Shown: in pieces, positions 46,846 to 54,764 of the stretch
How the letters are laid out: each line of letters starts with the position of its first letter
How positions within the stretch are numbered: the first letter of the stretch is position 1
Assembly (NCBI RefSeq): GCF_000960475.2
Contig: NZ_JZDQ02000013.1
Location: forward strand, 78,945-142,944
Direction of reading: 5' to 3'
Length of the DNA: 64,000 nucleotides
From: Nocardioides luteus
GTDB lineage: Bacteria; Actinomycetota; Actinomycetes; Propionibacteriales; Nocardioidaceae
Translations under genes and position numbers: made by a program
The notes under the pieces: generated by a model
Seen by the model: only the letters and a program-made list of their open reading frames with translations
What the model was told of the DNA's origin: nothing
The model's database searches: none

Positions 46846-48180
46846 ATGAGTCAGACCCCAGGTGGCCCCGACGAGCCGGAGGAGCCGGAGAACCCCTTCA
46901 AGGGCACGCCCTTCGAAGCGTTCTTCGGTGGTTTCCCCATCGGCGGCGTCGGTGGTGGCCCCGGCGGCATGCCTGACCTGAGCCAGATCTTCGGTCAGAT
47001 CCAGTCGCTGCTACAGCCCTACGACGGCCCGCTGAACTGGGACGTCGCGATGGACCTCGCCCGCAAGGTCGCCGCGTCCACGCCCGACCCGACGCCTTCG
47101 CAGAAGCAGAAGGACGCGGTCGCCGACGCGATCCAGCTGGCCGACCACTGGTTGGAGGACACCACCTCCTTCCCCTCCGGCGTGAAGTCGGCCACCGCCT
47201 GGTCGAAGGCCGAGTGGCTGGTCAACACCCTCGACGCGTGGAAGCCGCTGATCGAGCCGGTCGCCGCCTCGACCGCGTCCGCGATGAGCGGTCAGCTCCC
47301 CGAGGAGATGAAGGCCCAGATGGGCCCGATGATCGGGTTCGTCGGCAAGGCGATGGGCGCGTTGTACGCGAACCAGGCCGGCACCGGCCTCGGCCATCTC
47401 GCCGGTGAGGTCATCTCCGTCTCCGACATCGGCATCCCGCTCGCCGCGCCCGGTCAGGCCGCGCTGCTGCCGGTCAACGTCGAGCCCTTCGCCGAGGGCT
47501 TGGGCGTCGGCACGGACGACGTGCTGCTCTACCTGGCCCTGCGCGAGGCCGCCCACCAGCGGCTCTTCGCCGGCGTCCCGTGGCTGCGTGACCACGTCGT
47601 CTCGGCCGTCACCGACTACGCGCGTGGCGTCGAGCTCAACATGGAGGCCATGCAGCAGCGCATCGAGGAGCAGATGCGCGGCCTGGACCTCTCCGCCATG
47701 CAGGACCCGTCCCAGCTGCAGAACATGTTCGAGGAAGGCATGTTCGAGGTGCCCGAGTCCCCCGCGCAGAAGGTGGCGCTGGAGCGGCTCGAGATCGCGC
47801 TGGCGCTCGTCGAGGGCTGGGTCGACGAGGTCGTCGCCCTGGCCACCGCCGACCGGATGCCGGTCGCGGCGCAGCTGCAGGAGGCCGTACGCCGCCGCCG
47901 GGCTGCCGGCGGTCCGGCCGAGCAGACGTTCGCGACCCTGGTCGGCCTCGAGCTGCGGCCGCGCCGGCTGCGCGACGCGGCGGCGCTGTGGGGCTCGCTG
48001 CGCACCCGGCAGGGCATCGAGGCCCGCGACGGCGTCTGGATGTCGCCGGCGCTGCTGCCCACCTCGGCCGACCTCGACGACCCGCTCGGCTTCCGCGAGG
48101 GCGCCGAGGCGCCCGACGTCGACTCGATCGACTTCGACGCGGAGCTGAAGAAGCTGCTCGACGGGGACAGTGACGAGTGA
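46846..48180 (+). CDS. zinc-dependent metalloprotease-like protein (DUF2342)
   Basis: 444 residues. A Gly/Pro-rich start is followed by an all-helical domain with the HExxH-like element REAAHQRLFAGVPWL (E-x-x-H at about 240). The gene neighbourhood is the conserved one for this actinobacterial family, also called F420-associated in some annotations. Proteolysis is predicted, not shown, for the family. The NUDIX gene overlaps its stop (GTGA). Confidence 0.82.
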   Translation: MSQTPGGPDEPEEPENPFKGTPFEAFFGGFPIGGVGGGPGGMPDLSQIFGQIQSLLQPYDGPLNWDVAMDLARKVAASTPDPTPSQKQKDAVADAIQLADHWLEDTTSFPSGVKSATAWSKAEWLVNTLDAWKPLIEPVAASTASAMSGQLPEEMKAQMGPMIGFVGKAMGALYANQAGTGLGHLAGEVISVSDIGIPLAAPGQAALLPVNVEPFAEGLGVGTDDVLLYLALREAAHQRLFAGVPWLRDHVVSAVTDYARGVELNMEAMQQRIEEQMRGLDLSAMQDPSQLQNMFEEGMFEVPESPAQKVALERLEIALALVEGWVDEVVALATADRMPVAAQLQEAVRRRRAAGGPAEQTFATLVGLELRPRRLRDAAALWGSLRTRQGIEARDGVWMSPALLPTSADLDDPLGFREGAEAPDVDSIDFDAELKKLLDGDSDE

Positions 48181-48716
48181 GTCTGCACGCTGACGCGCTC
48201 GCAACCCTGCGAGCGTGGGAGGCACCGTCTGCTCCCCAGGAGACCCTGCGGCAGCGTTACGTCTCTCACCTCGAGGCCGAGCCGGGCGGGGTCTTCAAGT
48301 CGTGCGTCCCCGACCACCTGACCGCCTCGTGCGTGGTGCTCTCCGACGACGGTTCCTCGGTGCTGCTGACCCATCACCGCAAGGCGCGGCGCTGGTTCCA
48401 GTTCGGTGGTCACCTCGAGCAGGGCGACGCGACCCTGTGGGCGGCCGCTGCTCGCGAGCTGCGTGAGGAGTCCGGGGTACCCGACCTGGTGCCGCTGCCC
48501 GGGGTGGTCCAGCTCTCCGAGCACGCGGTCCCGTTCTGCGCGCCCTCCGGGGACGTCCACCACCTCGACGTACGTTTCCTGGCGGTCGCCCCGTCCGGTG
48601 CGGTTCCGGCGGTGAGCGAGGAGTCCCTGGACGTACGTTGGTGGCCGGTCGATGCCATCCCCGACCCCGAGGACAACCTCCTCGAGCTCATCAAGCTCGC
48701 CCACGCTCGGCTCTAG
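48177..48716 (+). CDS. NUDIX hydrolase
   Basis: 179 residues. The NUDIX box runs from GGHLEQGD to ARELREESG; the first conserved Glu of the box is Ala here, while the catalytic REL.EE part is intact. NUDIX enzymes cleave nucleoside diphosphate-X compounds. The GTG start is coupled to the metalloprotease gene. The end overlaps the convergent YgjP-like gene by 4 bp. Confidence 0.82.
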   Translation: MSLHADALATLRAWEAPSAPQETLRQRYVSHLEAEPGGVFKSCVPDHLTASCVVLSDDGSSVLLTHHRKARRWFQFGGHLEQGDATLWAAAARELREESGVPDLVPLPGVVQLSEHAVPFCAPSGDVHHLDVRFLAVAPSGAVPAVSEESLDVRWWPVDAIPDPEDNLLELIKLAHARL

Positions 48717-49267
48717 TCGACCTGGTCGATCTCCTCGTCGACGTCATCGTCCTCGCCCGGAGGCGCGGGGAGCTTGGCGGCGGCCGACCAGCCGGCCAGG
48801 TAGCCCTTGGCGCGCTCGGCCTGCGGGTAGCGGTCGACCCAGGCCCAGAAGGCCTCGTTGTGCTTGGCCTCGAAGAGATGGGCGAGCTCGTGGACGAGGA
48901 CGTAGTCGACGACCCAGGCCGGCATGCCGCGCAGCCGGTCGCTGAGCCGGATCGAGCGGTCACCCGGGGTGCACGAGCCCCAGCGGCTGTTCTGGTTGTC
49001 GACCCAGCGCACGGAGTGGGGCTTGGCCAGACCGCCGAAGTACTGGTCGCTCAGCGCCGCCGATCGTCGCATCAGGTCGTCGTCGCTGGGCTTGCGACGA
49101 CGCTCGGCCTTCTCCAGGCGGGCGACCATCTGCTCGACCCACTCGGCCTCCTCACGCTGCGACATCGCGGCCGGGATCATCACGATGATGCGGTCGCCGT
49201 CACGGTAGGCAGAGACCGTACGCCGACGCCGTTTGCTGCGTCGTACCTCGATCTCCGGGCCGTCCAT
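48713..49267 (-). CDS. YgjP/DUF45-type metallopeptidase
   Basis: 184 residues. Zinc site VLVHELAHLFEAKHNEAFW (HExxH plus third His) and the family motif NSRWGSC at about 95-101. The C-terminal tail is acidic. Substrates of this family are unknown. It is read convergently with the NUDIX gene and follows the PHP gene by 11 bp. Confidence 0.82.
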   Translation of the reverse strand: MDGPEIEVRRSKRRRRTVSAYRDGDRIIVMIPAAMSQREEAEWVEQMVARLEKAERRRKPSDDDLMRRSAALSDQYFGGLAKPHSVRWVDNQNSRWGSCTPGDRSIRLSDRLRGMPAWVVDYVLVHELAHLFEAKHNEAFWAWVDRYPQAERAKGYLAGWSAAAKLPAPPGEDDDVDEEIDQVD

Positions 49268-49278
49268 AGGTCAAGAAA

Positions 49279-50319
49279 CTACCTGTTCGCCCAGGCCAGC
49301 AGGCGATCCCGCGGCCAGGTGTTGATGATCCGTTCCTCTTCGATACCCGCCATTTCGGCTCGTTCGCACCCCAGGACGAGGAAGTCGAGCTGTCCCGGAG
49401 CGTGTGCGTCCGAGTCGATCGAGAAGAGGCAGCCGATGTCGCGAGCGAGCTCGAGCAGCTTGGTCGGCGGGTCCCTGCGCTCGGGCCTGGAGTTGATCTC
49501 GACCGCGACCTCGTGCTCGGCGCACGCCTCGAAGACCTTGCGTGCGTCGAACTGGCTGCCGGGCCGGGTGCCGCGGTTGCCGGTGACCAGTCGGCCCGTG
49601 CAGTGACCGAGCACGTTCATCCTGGTGGTGGAGACGGCGTTGACCATCCTCCTGGTCATCTGGTCCTTGTCCATCTTGAGCTTGGAGTGGACGCTGGCGA
49701 CCCGCAGCTCGAGCTTGGCGAGCATGTCGTCGGTCTGGTCGAGACTGCCGTCGTCGAGGATGTCGACCTCGATGCCCTTCAGCAGGGTGAAGCCGTGTCC
49801 GGCGAGGTGGTCGTTGACCGCGTCGACGACCCCGAGCTGACGCTCCAGGCGGGCGGCGCTGAGGCCGTTGGCGACGGTCAGGCGGGGGCTGTGGTCGGTG
49901 AGCACCAGGTATTCGTGGCCGAGCTCGATCGCGGTGAAGGCCATCTCCTCGATCGGTGAGCCACCGTCGGACCAGTCGGAGTGACTGTGCAGGTCGCCCC
50001 GGAGCCTGCTCCGCAGCCCGTCGCCCGCTCCATCGACGGTCAGCGGCACCCCATGGACGCGCTCGGTCTCCTGCAGCCGCTGCGGGATCTCGCCACGCGC
50101 GGCCTCGGTGATGACCTTGGCCGTGCTGGCACCGACCCCGCTCAGCTCGGTCAGGGTGCCCTCCTCCGCCCGGCGGCGTACGTCCTCCTCGGAGAGGGGA
50201 AGGATCGCGGCCGCCGCGGTGCGGAAGGCCTTCACCTTGTAGGTGTCCTCGCGGCCGCGCTCGAGCAGGAACGCGATCCGACGCAGGGCCGCGACGGGGG
50301 ACAACGCCTCGCCAACCAA
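49279..50319 (-). CDS. PHP-domain phosphoesterase with DNA-polymerase-X-like HhH start
   Basis: 346 residues. An N-terminal helix-hairpin-helix region (AFRTAAAAILPLS, LTELSGVGASTAKVITEAA) resembles the 8-kDa part of Pol X. The PHP phosphoesterase domain follows, with metal ligands in GDLHSHSDWSDGG, VLTDHSP, GIEVDIL, VASVHSK, GHCTGR and IDSDAH. It lacks the polymerase palm. TTG at 50319 is chosen since GGAGG lies 5 bp before it. A DNA repair or phosphatase role is likely. Confidence 0.8.
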   Translation of the reverse strand: MVGEALSPVAALRRIAFLLERGREDTYKVKAFRTAAAAILPLSEEDVRRRAEEGTLTELSGVGASTAKVITEAARGEIPQRLQETERVHGVPLTVDGAGDGLRSRLRGDLHSHSDWSDGGSPIEEMAFTAIELGHEYLVLTDHSPRLTVANGLSAARLERQLGVVDAVNDHLAGHGFTLLKGIEVDILDDGSLDQTDDMLAKLELRVASVHSKLKMDKDQMTRRMVNAVSTTRMNVLGHCTGRLVTGNRGTRPGSQFDARKVFEACAEHEVAVEINSRPERRDPPTKLLELARDIGCLFSIDSDAHAPGQLDFLVLGCERAEMAGIEEERIINTWPRDRLLAWANR

Positions 50320-50472
50320 ATCTTCCTCCAACTATTTTTCTCGTCCACAGCCGGTGCAGAACGATTTTCCCAGGTCAAGGTCTGGATTCAACCGATCATT
50401 CTCCATCGGGTCACCTTGGTTACCCACAGGAAAGCGCGTCTCCTCCACCGGATGTCCCCAAGCAAAGCGGGG

Positions 50473-50492
50473 TTGTCCACATCTTGTCCACA
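50473..50492 (+). promoter_or_regulatory. two DnaA-box-like sites
   Basis: TTGTCCACA at 50473-50481 and 50484-50492, an 11-bp period. This is the high-GC actinobacterial form of the DnaA box. A perfect TTATCCACA lies at 51366-51374 and a weaker TTACCCACA at about 50420. There are no replication genes nearby. Confidence 0.45.
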
Positions 50493-50511
50493 AGGGTCAC
50501 GGAGTGGGACG

Positions 50512-50540
50512 TTGACGCGCCCCCCGATCCTCTTTAGGTT
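50512..50540 (+). promoter_or_regulatory. sigma-70-type promoter in a gap without genes
   Basis: TTGACG (50512-50517), a 17-bp spacer and TAGGTT (50535-50540) predict a start near 50547. No convincing coding frame begins here; the nearest gene in this direction starts at 50862. Confidence 0.5.
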
Positions 50541-50546
50541 CGATGT

Positions 50547-50620
50547 CAGTGGGACCCCCGGCGCCGCCGGACGGCCTTCGCAAGGGGAAGGCGAAGGACG
50601 ATCCAGGCACCGGGGGTCCC
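50547..50620 (+). ncRNA. candidate structured small RNA or long leader
   Basis: Just after the promoter, GGGACCCCCGG (50551-50561) pairs perfectly with CCGGGGGTCCC (50610-50620). It encloses an inner stem CCTTCGC/GCGAAGG. TCCAGTTTTC follows. The 3' end is not certain, and the RNA could continue as the 5' leader of the 50862 gene. The rest of 50621-50861 shows no gene. It is not a known RNA class that I recognise. Confidence 0.4.
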
Positions 50621-50861
50621 TCCAGTTTTCGGGTCGCCCCGCAGACCTTCGCGGGAGCGTTCGACAGACCTTCGATGCGTCGTCGAAACCCCCGAATCCC
50701 CCGGTATGACGCCAACACGCCGACACTCGCTTGGTAGCCCGTGTTGCCGCCGTGAGCGCCGCGTGTCGTAGGGTCGAGTTGGCTCGTCATGACGAGCTTC
50801 CGACGGGCTTCCCTGACAACCCCGTCGCGACGACCAGTTACACATAGGCAAGGAGGCCGTC

Positions 50862-51020
50862 ATGGCGGAGACCTGGAGCGGCGAGTTCTACTGCGTGAAG
50901 TGCAAGGAGAAGCGCGAGGCGACCGGTGAGATCCGGGTGAACGACAAGGGCACCAAGATGGCCAAGGCCGTCTGCCCCGTCTGCAGCACCAACCTCAACC
51001 GCATCCTCGGTAAGGCCTGA
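50862..51020 (+). CDS. small zinc-ribbon protein (DUF5679)
   Basis: 52 residues with two CxxC pairs (FYCVKCKEKREA and AVCPVCSTNL), a zinc ribbon. AGGAGG precedes the ATG, and a strong hairpin follows 4 bp after the stop. This family is short and widespread in actinobacteria, with unknown function. Confidence 0.85.
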   Translation: MAETWSGEFYCVKCKEKREATGEIRVNDKGTKMAKAVCPVCSTNLNRILGKA

Positions 51021-51023
51021 GCC

Positions 51024-51052
51024 TGGTCCTGCGAGCGAAGCTCGCAGGACCA
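51024..51052 (+). terminator. terminator of the DUF5679 gene
   Basis: TGGTCCTGCGAGC, loop GAA, and the exact complement give a 13-bp stem, 4 bp after the stop codon. Confidence 0.75.
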
Positions 51053-51427
51053 GCGCGAAGGGATCGAGCGAGACGACCGAGCGAGGTCGAACGGCGAGCT
51101 TGCTCGTCCGTTCGCGCCGAGCGAGAGAGTAAGGCGCCCGAAGGGCGCCAGCGCAGCGGCTGAGCCTGCGAAGCCGCGAAGCGGGTCGAGATCCACGCTT
51201 CCCGTAGCAGTCGACCAGCGCGACTCGAGACCTACCGCACGACTCGCGGCGGCGTCCCCGGCAAGTCCGGCGGCGCCGCTGCCACGTTTTGCCGAAGCGT
51301 CACCCCCGTCGGCCGAAGCGTCACCCGAGTGCCAACTGGGCCGACGCGGGTGACGCCTCGGCGAGTTATCCACAGGGCCTGTGGATTGTCGGTGCGGGAA
51401 ACGCCGGGCGGTGTGAGACTCCCCGGC
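51053..51427. other. 375-bp gap with repetitive GC sequence
   Basis: No gene is seen. The gap holds short GAGCGAG-type repeats, a second small hairpin (GGCGCCC-GAA-GGGCGCC, 51133-51149), two CGAAGCGTCACCC repeats near 51290-51325, and a perfect TTATCCACA (51366-51374). Confidence 0.5.
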
Positions 51428-52198
51428 ATGACGCGCTACCGGATTCGGCCGGGGTATGTGGCCGTACGACGTGATGAGACCCGACTCCAGATCGGCATCG
51501 ACCCGCCACGGCGGGCGATCGTGCAGGACGGTGTGGAGGTACGCCGCCTGCTGACCGACCTCGCCGCAGGCCGAGCGGTCGAGCCCGACCACCTGCCCGG
51601 GCGGCATGCGATGCAGCAGCTCGGCAACGCCGGTCTACTGATGGAGGCGAACGGCGACGAGCCAGCACCCCGGGTGAGCTTCGACGGCCCGCCGGCGCTG
51701 GCCTCGGCCGCCCGGGCGCTGATCGGAACGGCCCCGGCGGCGCCGGACGACCAGGACCTCGTCGTCCTCCTCTCCGAGGGGCCGCTGGATCGCGAGCGCG
51801 CCGACGAGCTGGTGCGCGAGGGCCGGGCACACCTCACCGTCGAGAGCGGCCCGGACACCTGGACGGTCGGTCCGCTGGTCGTGCCCGGTGTCACCGCCTG
51901 CCTGCGCTGTCTCGACGCGACGCTCGCCGAGGAGGACGAGCGACGTGCCGTGGTCGTGAGCCAGCTCGTCGGCAACGAGGTGCCGGCCGACGCGCTGCTG
52001 CAGTCGCTGGCGCTCTCCTGGGCCGTACGCGACGCCCGCACCTACCTCGCCGGACGCACACCGGCGTCCTGGTCGGCGTCGGTGGTCCTGACGCGCGACG
52101 ACGCGCCCACCGTCCGGCAGTGGCTGCGCCATCCCTACTGCGGCTGCGCCTGGGACCTGATCGCCGCGGCCAGGGCCGAGGGAGGCGAACCGGCTTGA
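51428..52198 (+). CDS. cyclodehydratase/ThiF-like protein (TOMM-associated type), solitary
   Basis: 256 residues resembling the N-terminal part of bacteriocin (TOMM) cyclodehydratases. An RRE-like start (YRIRPGYVAVRRDETRLQIG) precedes a region with Cys pairs (VTACLRCLDATLAEED and HPYCGCAWD) that probably binds zinc. No precursor peptide, YcaO or dehydrogenase gene is near. Such solitary copies are common in actinobacteria and their role is unknown. Confidence 0.6.
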   Translation: MTRYRIRPGYVAVRRDETRLQIGIDPPRRAIVQDGVEVRRLLTDLAAGRAVEPDHLPGRHAMQQLGNAGLLMEANGDEPAPRVSFDGPPALASAARALIGTAPAAPDDQDLVVLLSEGPLDRERADELVREGRAHLTVESGPDTWTVGPLVVPGVTACLRCLDATLAEEDERRAVVVSQLVGNEVPADALLQSLALSWAVRDARTYLAGRTPASWSASVVLTRDDAPTVRQWLRHPYCGCAWDLIAAARAEGGEPA

Positions 52199-52231
52199 CC
52201 GACGCCGACACGGCCAGGCACCCTTGCGGAC

Positions 52232-52276
52232 ATGGTCACGAAGAGCGCGCTGCGACGACGAGGCATGGGTCTCTGA
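52232..52276 (+). CDS. candidate Arg-rich leader peptide before argS
   Basis: A 14-codon frame, MVTKSALRRRGMGL, lies 46 bp before the argS start. It has three consecutive CGA arginine codons, a rare codon in GC-rich genomes. GGGTC-TCT-GACCC follows at its end. The pattern resembles an attenuator leader. The ribosome site is weak, so coding is unproven. Confidence 0.35.
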   Translation: MVTKSALRRRGMGL

Positions 52277-52322
52277 CCCCGCCCTCGCGTCAGCCTGCCC
52301 TCTTCACCTCCTAGGACCCCTC

Positions 52323-54029
52323 GTGCACGAGCACATCCTTGCCCTGTCCGCACACCTGCAGGACGCGGTCGTCACCTGCTTCGGTGACGCCTACGCCGGC
52401 ATCGACCCCGAGCTGAGGCCGGCCACCCGGCCCGAGTTCGGCCACCTCCAGTCCAACCTCCCGCTGCGGCTCGCCGGTCCGCTCGGTCTGCCGCCGCGGG
52501 AGATCGGCACCCGTCTCATCGACGCGGTCGATCTCGACGACGTCGGCACCCTCGAGCTCGCCGGCGCCGGCTTCCTCAACCTCACCTGGTCGCCCGGCGT
52601 CCTCGGCGCGGCCGTCGGGGATCTGCTGACCGACCCCCACCTGGGCGTCCCCACACCTGAGTCCCCGCAGCGGGTGGTCGTCGACTACTCCTCCCCCAAC
52701 GTCGCCAAGCAGATGCACGTCGGCCACCTGCGCTCCACGGTCATCGGTGACTCGCTGGCCCGGGTGCTGACCTACGCCGGCCACGACGTGGTGCGGCAGA
52801 ACCACCTCGGCGACTGGGGCACCCAGTTCGGCATGCTGGTCGAGGAGCTGCTCGGCGAGGGCTTCAGCGACCCGAGAGGAGTCGCCGCCCTGGACATGGC
52901 CGAGCTGCTCGCGCTCTACCAGCGGGCCAAGGCGCGCTTCGACGACGACCCGGGCTTCGCCGGCTCGGCCCGGAGGCGGGTGGTGGCGCTGCAGTCCGGC
53001 GACCCGACCACGCTCGCGCTCTGGCAGGCGCTCGTCGATGCCTCGATGGCGGAGTTCGATGCCACCTACAGCCGGCTCGGCGTACTCCTGACCGACGACG
53101 ACTTCGACGGCGAGAGCCGCTACAACCCGCAGCTCCCCGGGATCGTCGAGGACCTGCGGGCGCTGGCCCTGCTGACCGAGTCGGCCGGAGCCCAGGTCGT
53201 CTACCCCGACGGCTTCACCGGCCGCGACGGTGCGCCGCTGCCGCTGATCGTGCGGAAGGCCGACGGCGGGTTCGGCTACGCGGCCACCGACCTCGCCACG
53301 ATCCGGCACCGTGTCGACGACCTGGCCGTCGACCGGGTCGTCTACGTCGTCGACCACCGGCAGAGCCAGCACTTCGACATGGTCTTCGCCGTCGCCCGGG
53401 CCGCCGGCTGGCTGCCCGACTCGGTGGAGGTCCAGCACATCGGCTTCGGCACCGTGCTCGGCCCCGACGGCCGGCCCTTCAAGACCCGCTCGGGCGAGAC
53501 GGTCACACTCACCTCGCTCCTCGACGACGCCGAGGAGGCCGTCGCCGCGCGCTACGACAACCCCGAGGTCGTACGCGCCGTGGCCAATGCCGCCGTGAAG
53601 TATGCCGACCTCTCCAACCACCTCGCCCGCGACTACGCCTTCGACCTCGCCCGGATGTCGGCCACGACCGGTGAGACCGGCCCGTATCTGCAGTACGCCC
53701 ACGCCCGGGTGTGCAGCATCCTCGCGCAGGCCCCCGGGGCGACGTACGTCATCGGCACCCTGACCCACCCGGCCGAGCAGCGGCTCGCGCTGGAGCTGGC
53801 CGGCTTCGCGCCGGTGGTCGCCAAGGTCGCGGAGACCTTGGAACCGCATCACCTGACGGCGTACCTCTACGGTCTGGCGACCGCGCTGACGGCGTTCTAC
53901 GAGAGCTGTCCCGTGCTCAAGGCGAAGGACGAGGTCAGGCAGACCCGGCTCGCGTTGTGCGAGACGACCCGGCGAGTGCTGTCAGAGGGACTCGGGCTCC
54001 TCGGCATCGAGGCGCCACAACGGATGTGA
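52323..54029 (+). CDS. argS: arginyl-tRNA synthetase
   Basis: 568 residues. N-terminal additional domain, class I HIGH motif as HVGHLR in VAKQMHVGHLRSTVIGDSLA, KMSKS-like loop FKTRSGETVTLTSLLD, and a C-terminal anticodon-binding helical domain with NHLARDYAFD and TGPYLQYAHAR. It charges tRNA-Arg. GTG at 52323 begins MHEHILALSAHLQDAV, the usual start. Upstream in-frame codons lie in the leader. Confidence 0.92.
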   Translation: MHEHILALSAHLQDAVVTCFGDAYAGIDPELRPATRPEFGHLQSNLPLRLAGPLGLPPREIGTRLIDAVDLDDVGTLELAGAGFLNLTWSPGVLGAAVGDLLTDPHLGVPTPESPQRVVVDYSSPNVAKQMHVGHLRSTVIGDSLARVLTYAGHDVVRQNHLGDWGTQFGMLVEELLGEGFSDPRGVAALDMAELLALYQRAKARFDDDPGFAGSARRRVVALQSGDPTTLALWQALVDASMAEFDATYSRLGVLLTDDDFDGESRYNPQLPGIVEDLRALALLTESAGAQVVYPDGFTGRDGAPLPLIVRKADGGFGYAATDLATIRHRVDDLAVDRVVYVVDHRQSQHFDMVFAVARAAGWLPDSVEVQHIGFGTVLGPDGRPFKTRSGETVTLTSLLDDAEEAVAARYDNPEVVRAVANAAVKYADLSNHLARDYAFDLARMSATTGETGPYLQYAHARVCSILAQAPGATYVIGTLTHPAEQRLALELAGFAPVVAKVAETLEPHHLTAYLYGLATALTAFYESCPVLKAKDEVRQTRLALCETTRRVLSEGLGLLGIEAPQRM

Positions 54030-54037
54030 CTAGGTGT

Positions 54038-54202
54038 CTAGGCCCACCAGTCGGAGTCGAGCTTGGCTTCCATGGAGCGCACGTGACGCCGCGAGCAGGC
54101 CTCGCAGAACGCCTTCGAGCGCCCACGCTCAACCGCGGTGGTCCATGCGAGGAGGCGGTTGGGATCGGCCTCGTAGCATCCGCAGAAATCGCAGGTCTTC
54201 AT
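54038..54202 (-). CDS. small cysteine-rich (zinc-binding) protein
   Basis: 54 residues: MKTCDFCGCYEADPNR at the start, SKAFCEACSRRHV in the middle, and an acidic Trp-rich end (LDSDWWA). Four or five Cys form a probable zinc site. The ATG is clear and the frame is coding-like, although short. It is convergent with argS, 8 bp away. Function unknown. Confidence 0.65.
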   Translation of the reverse strand: MKTCDFCGCYEADPNRLLAWTTAVERGRSKAFCEACSRRHVRSMEAKLDSDWWA

Positions 54203-54281
54203 GTCTCAACGATAGGTCGAAATCCTGCGGCTCCGAGGGCGCAACACCGAAATTCTTCATCACCTGGATGTCAGATCCGTG

Positions 54282-54764
54282 TTACCTCTGGGCGGGCAGG
54301 ACACAGGTGCTGTCGAGGCCCAGAACATGGTTGAGCCGACCGAACGCCAGCCACGATCCGAGGCACATGCTCAGCTCGACGATCTCGGCATCGGTGTAGT
54401 GGACCGACATCCGGTCCCAGAAGTCCTGGTCGATGCCGTGATGGTCGATCGCATAGCGTTCCGCGAACTCCGCGGCGAGCCGGGTGCGGTCGTCGAAAGC
54501 GTCCGTCGTACGCCATTCCTCGACCGCCTCGGCGAACGACTCCTCGACCTTCTGCCCGTCCCGTTCGGTGCGCCAGTCGAGGCAGAAGACGCACCCGTTG
54601 ATCTGCGCGATCCGCAACCGCGCGGCCTCGAACTCCCGGAGCCCGAGCGTGGTGTGCTCGTAGACCGCGAGCGAGAGTCCGGCGGCGGCCGGTCCGATCC
54701 CGGGCACCATCTCACCCCAGACGTACGTGATCGGGTCCTGCCCCTCGGGGACGTCGATGATCAT
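54282..54764 (-). CDS. carboxymuconolactone decarboxylase (AhpD-like) family protein
   Basis: 160 residues of the helical AhpD/CMD fold with the redox pair in INGCVFCLDW (CxxC). Such proteins are peroxidases/thiol reductants or lactone decarboxylases. The ATG overlaps the upstream reductase stop (ATGA), with AGGAAGG as ribosome site. It belongs to a two-gene operon divergent from cholesterol oxidase. Confidence 0.8.
   Translation of the reverse strand: MIIDVPEGQDPITYVWGEMVPGIGPAAAGLSLAVYEHTTLGLREFEAARLRIAQINGCVFCLDWRTERDGQKVEESFAEAVEEWRTTDAFDDRTRLAAEFAERYAIDHHGIDQDFWDRMSVHYTDAEIVELSMCLGSWLAFGRLNHVLGLDSTCVLPAQR

Noticed and set aside
50543..50737. A 64-codon plus-strand frame starting next to the TAGGTT box.
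   Set aside because: The ATG lies before the predicted transcript start, there is no ribosome site, and the peptide has no recognisable feature. The structured-RNA reading fits better.
51053..51240. GAGCGAG-type repeats as a CRISPR or mobile element end.
   Set aside because: Repeats are short and degenerate with no regular spacer length, no cas genes and no transposase or terminal inverted repeats.
50343..51390. DnaA-box cluster as a replication origin.
   Set aside because: Only a few boxes over 1 kb, no A/T-rich unwinding element, and no dnaA, dnaN, rpmH or parAB genes nearby.
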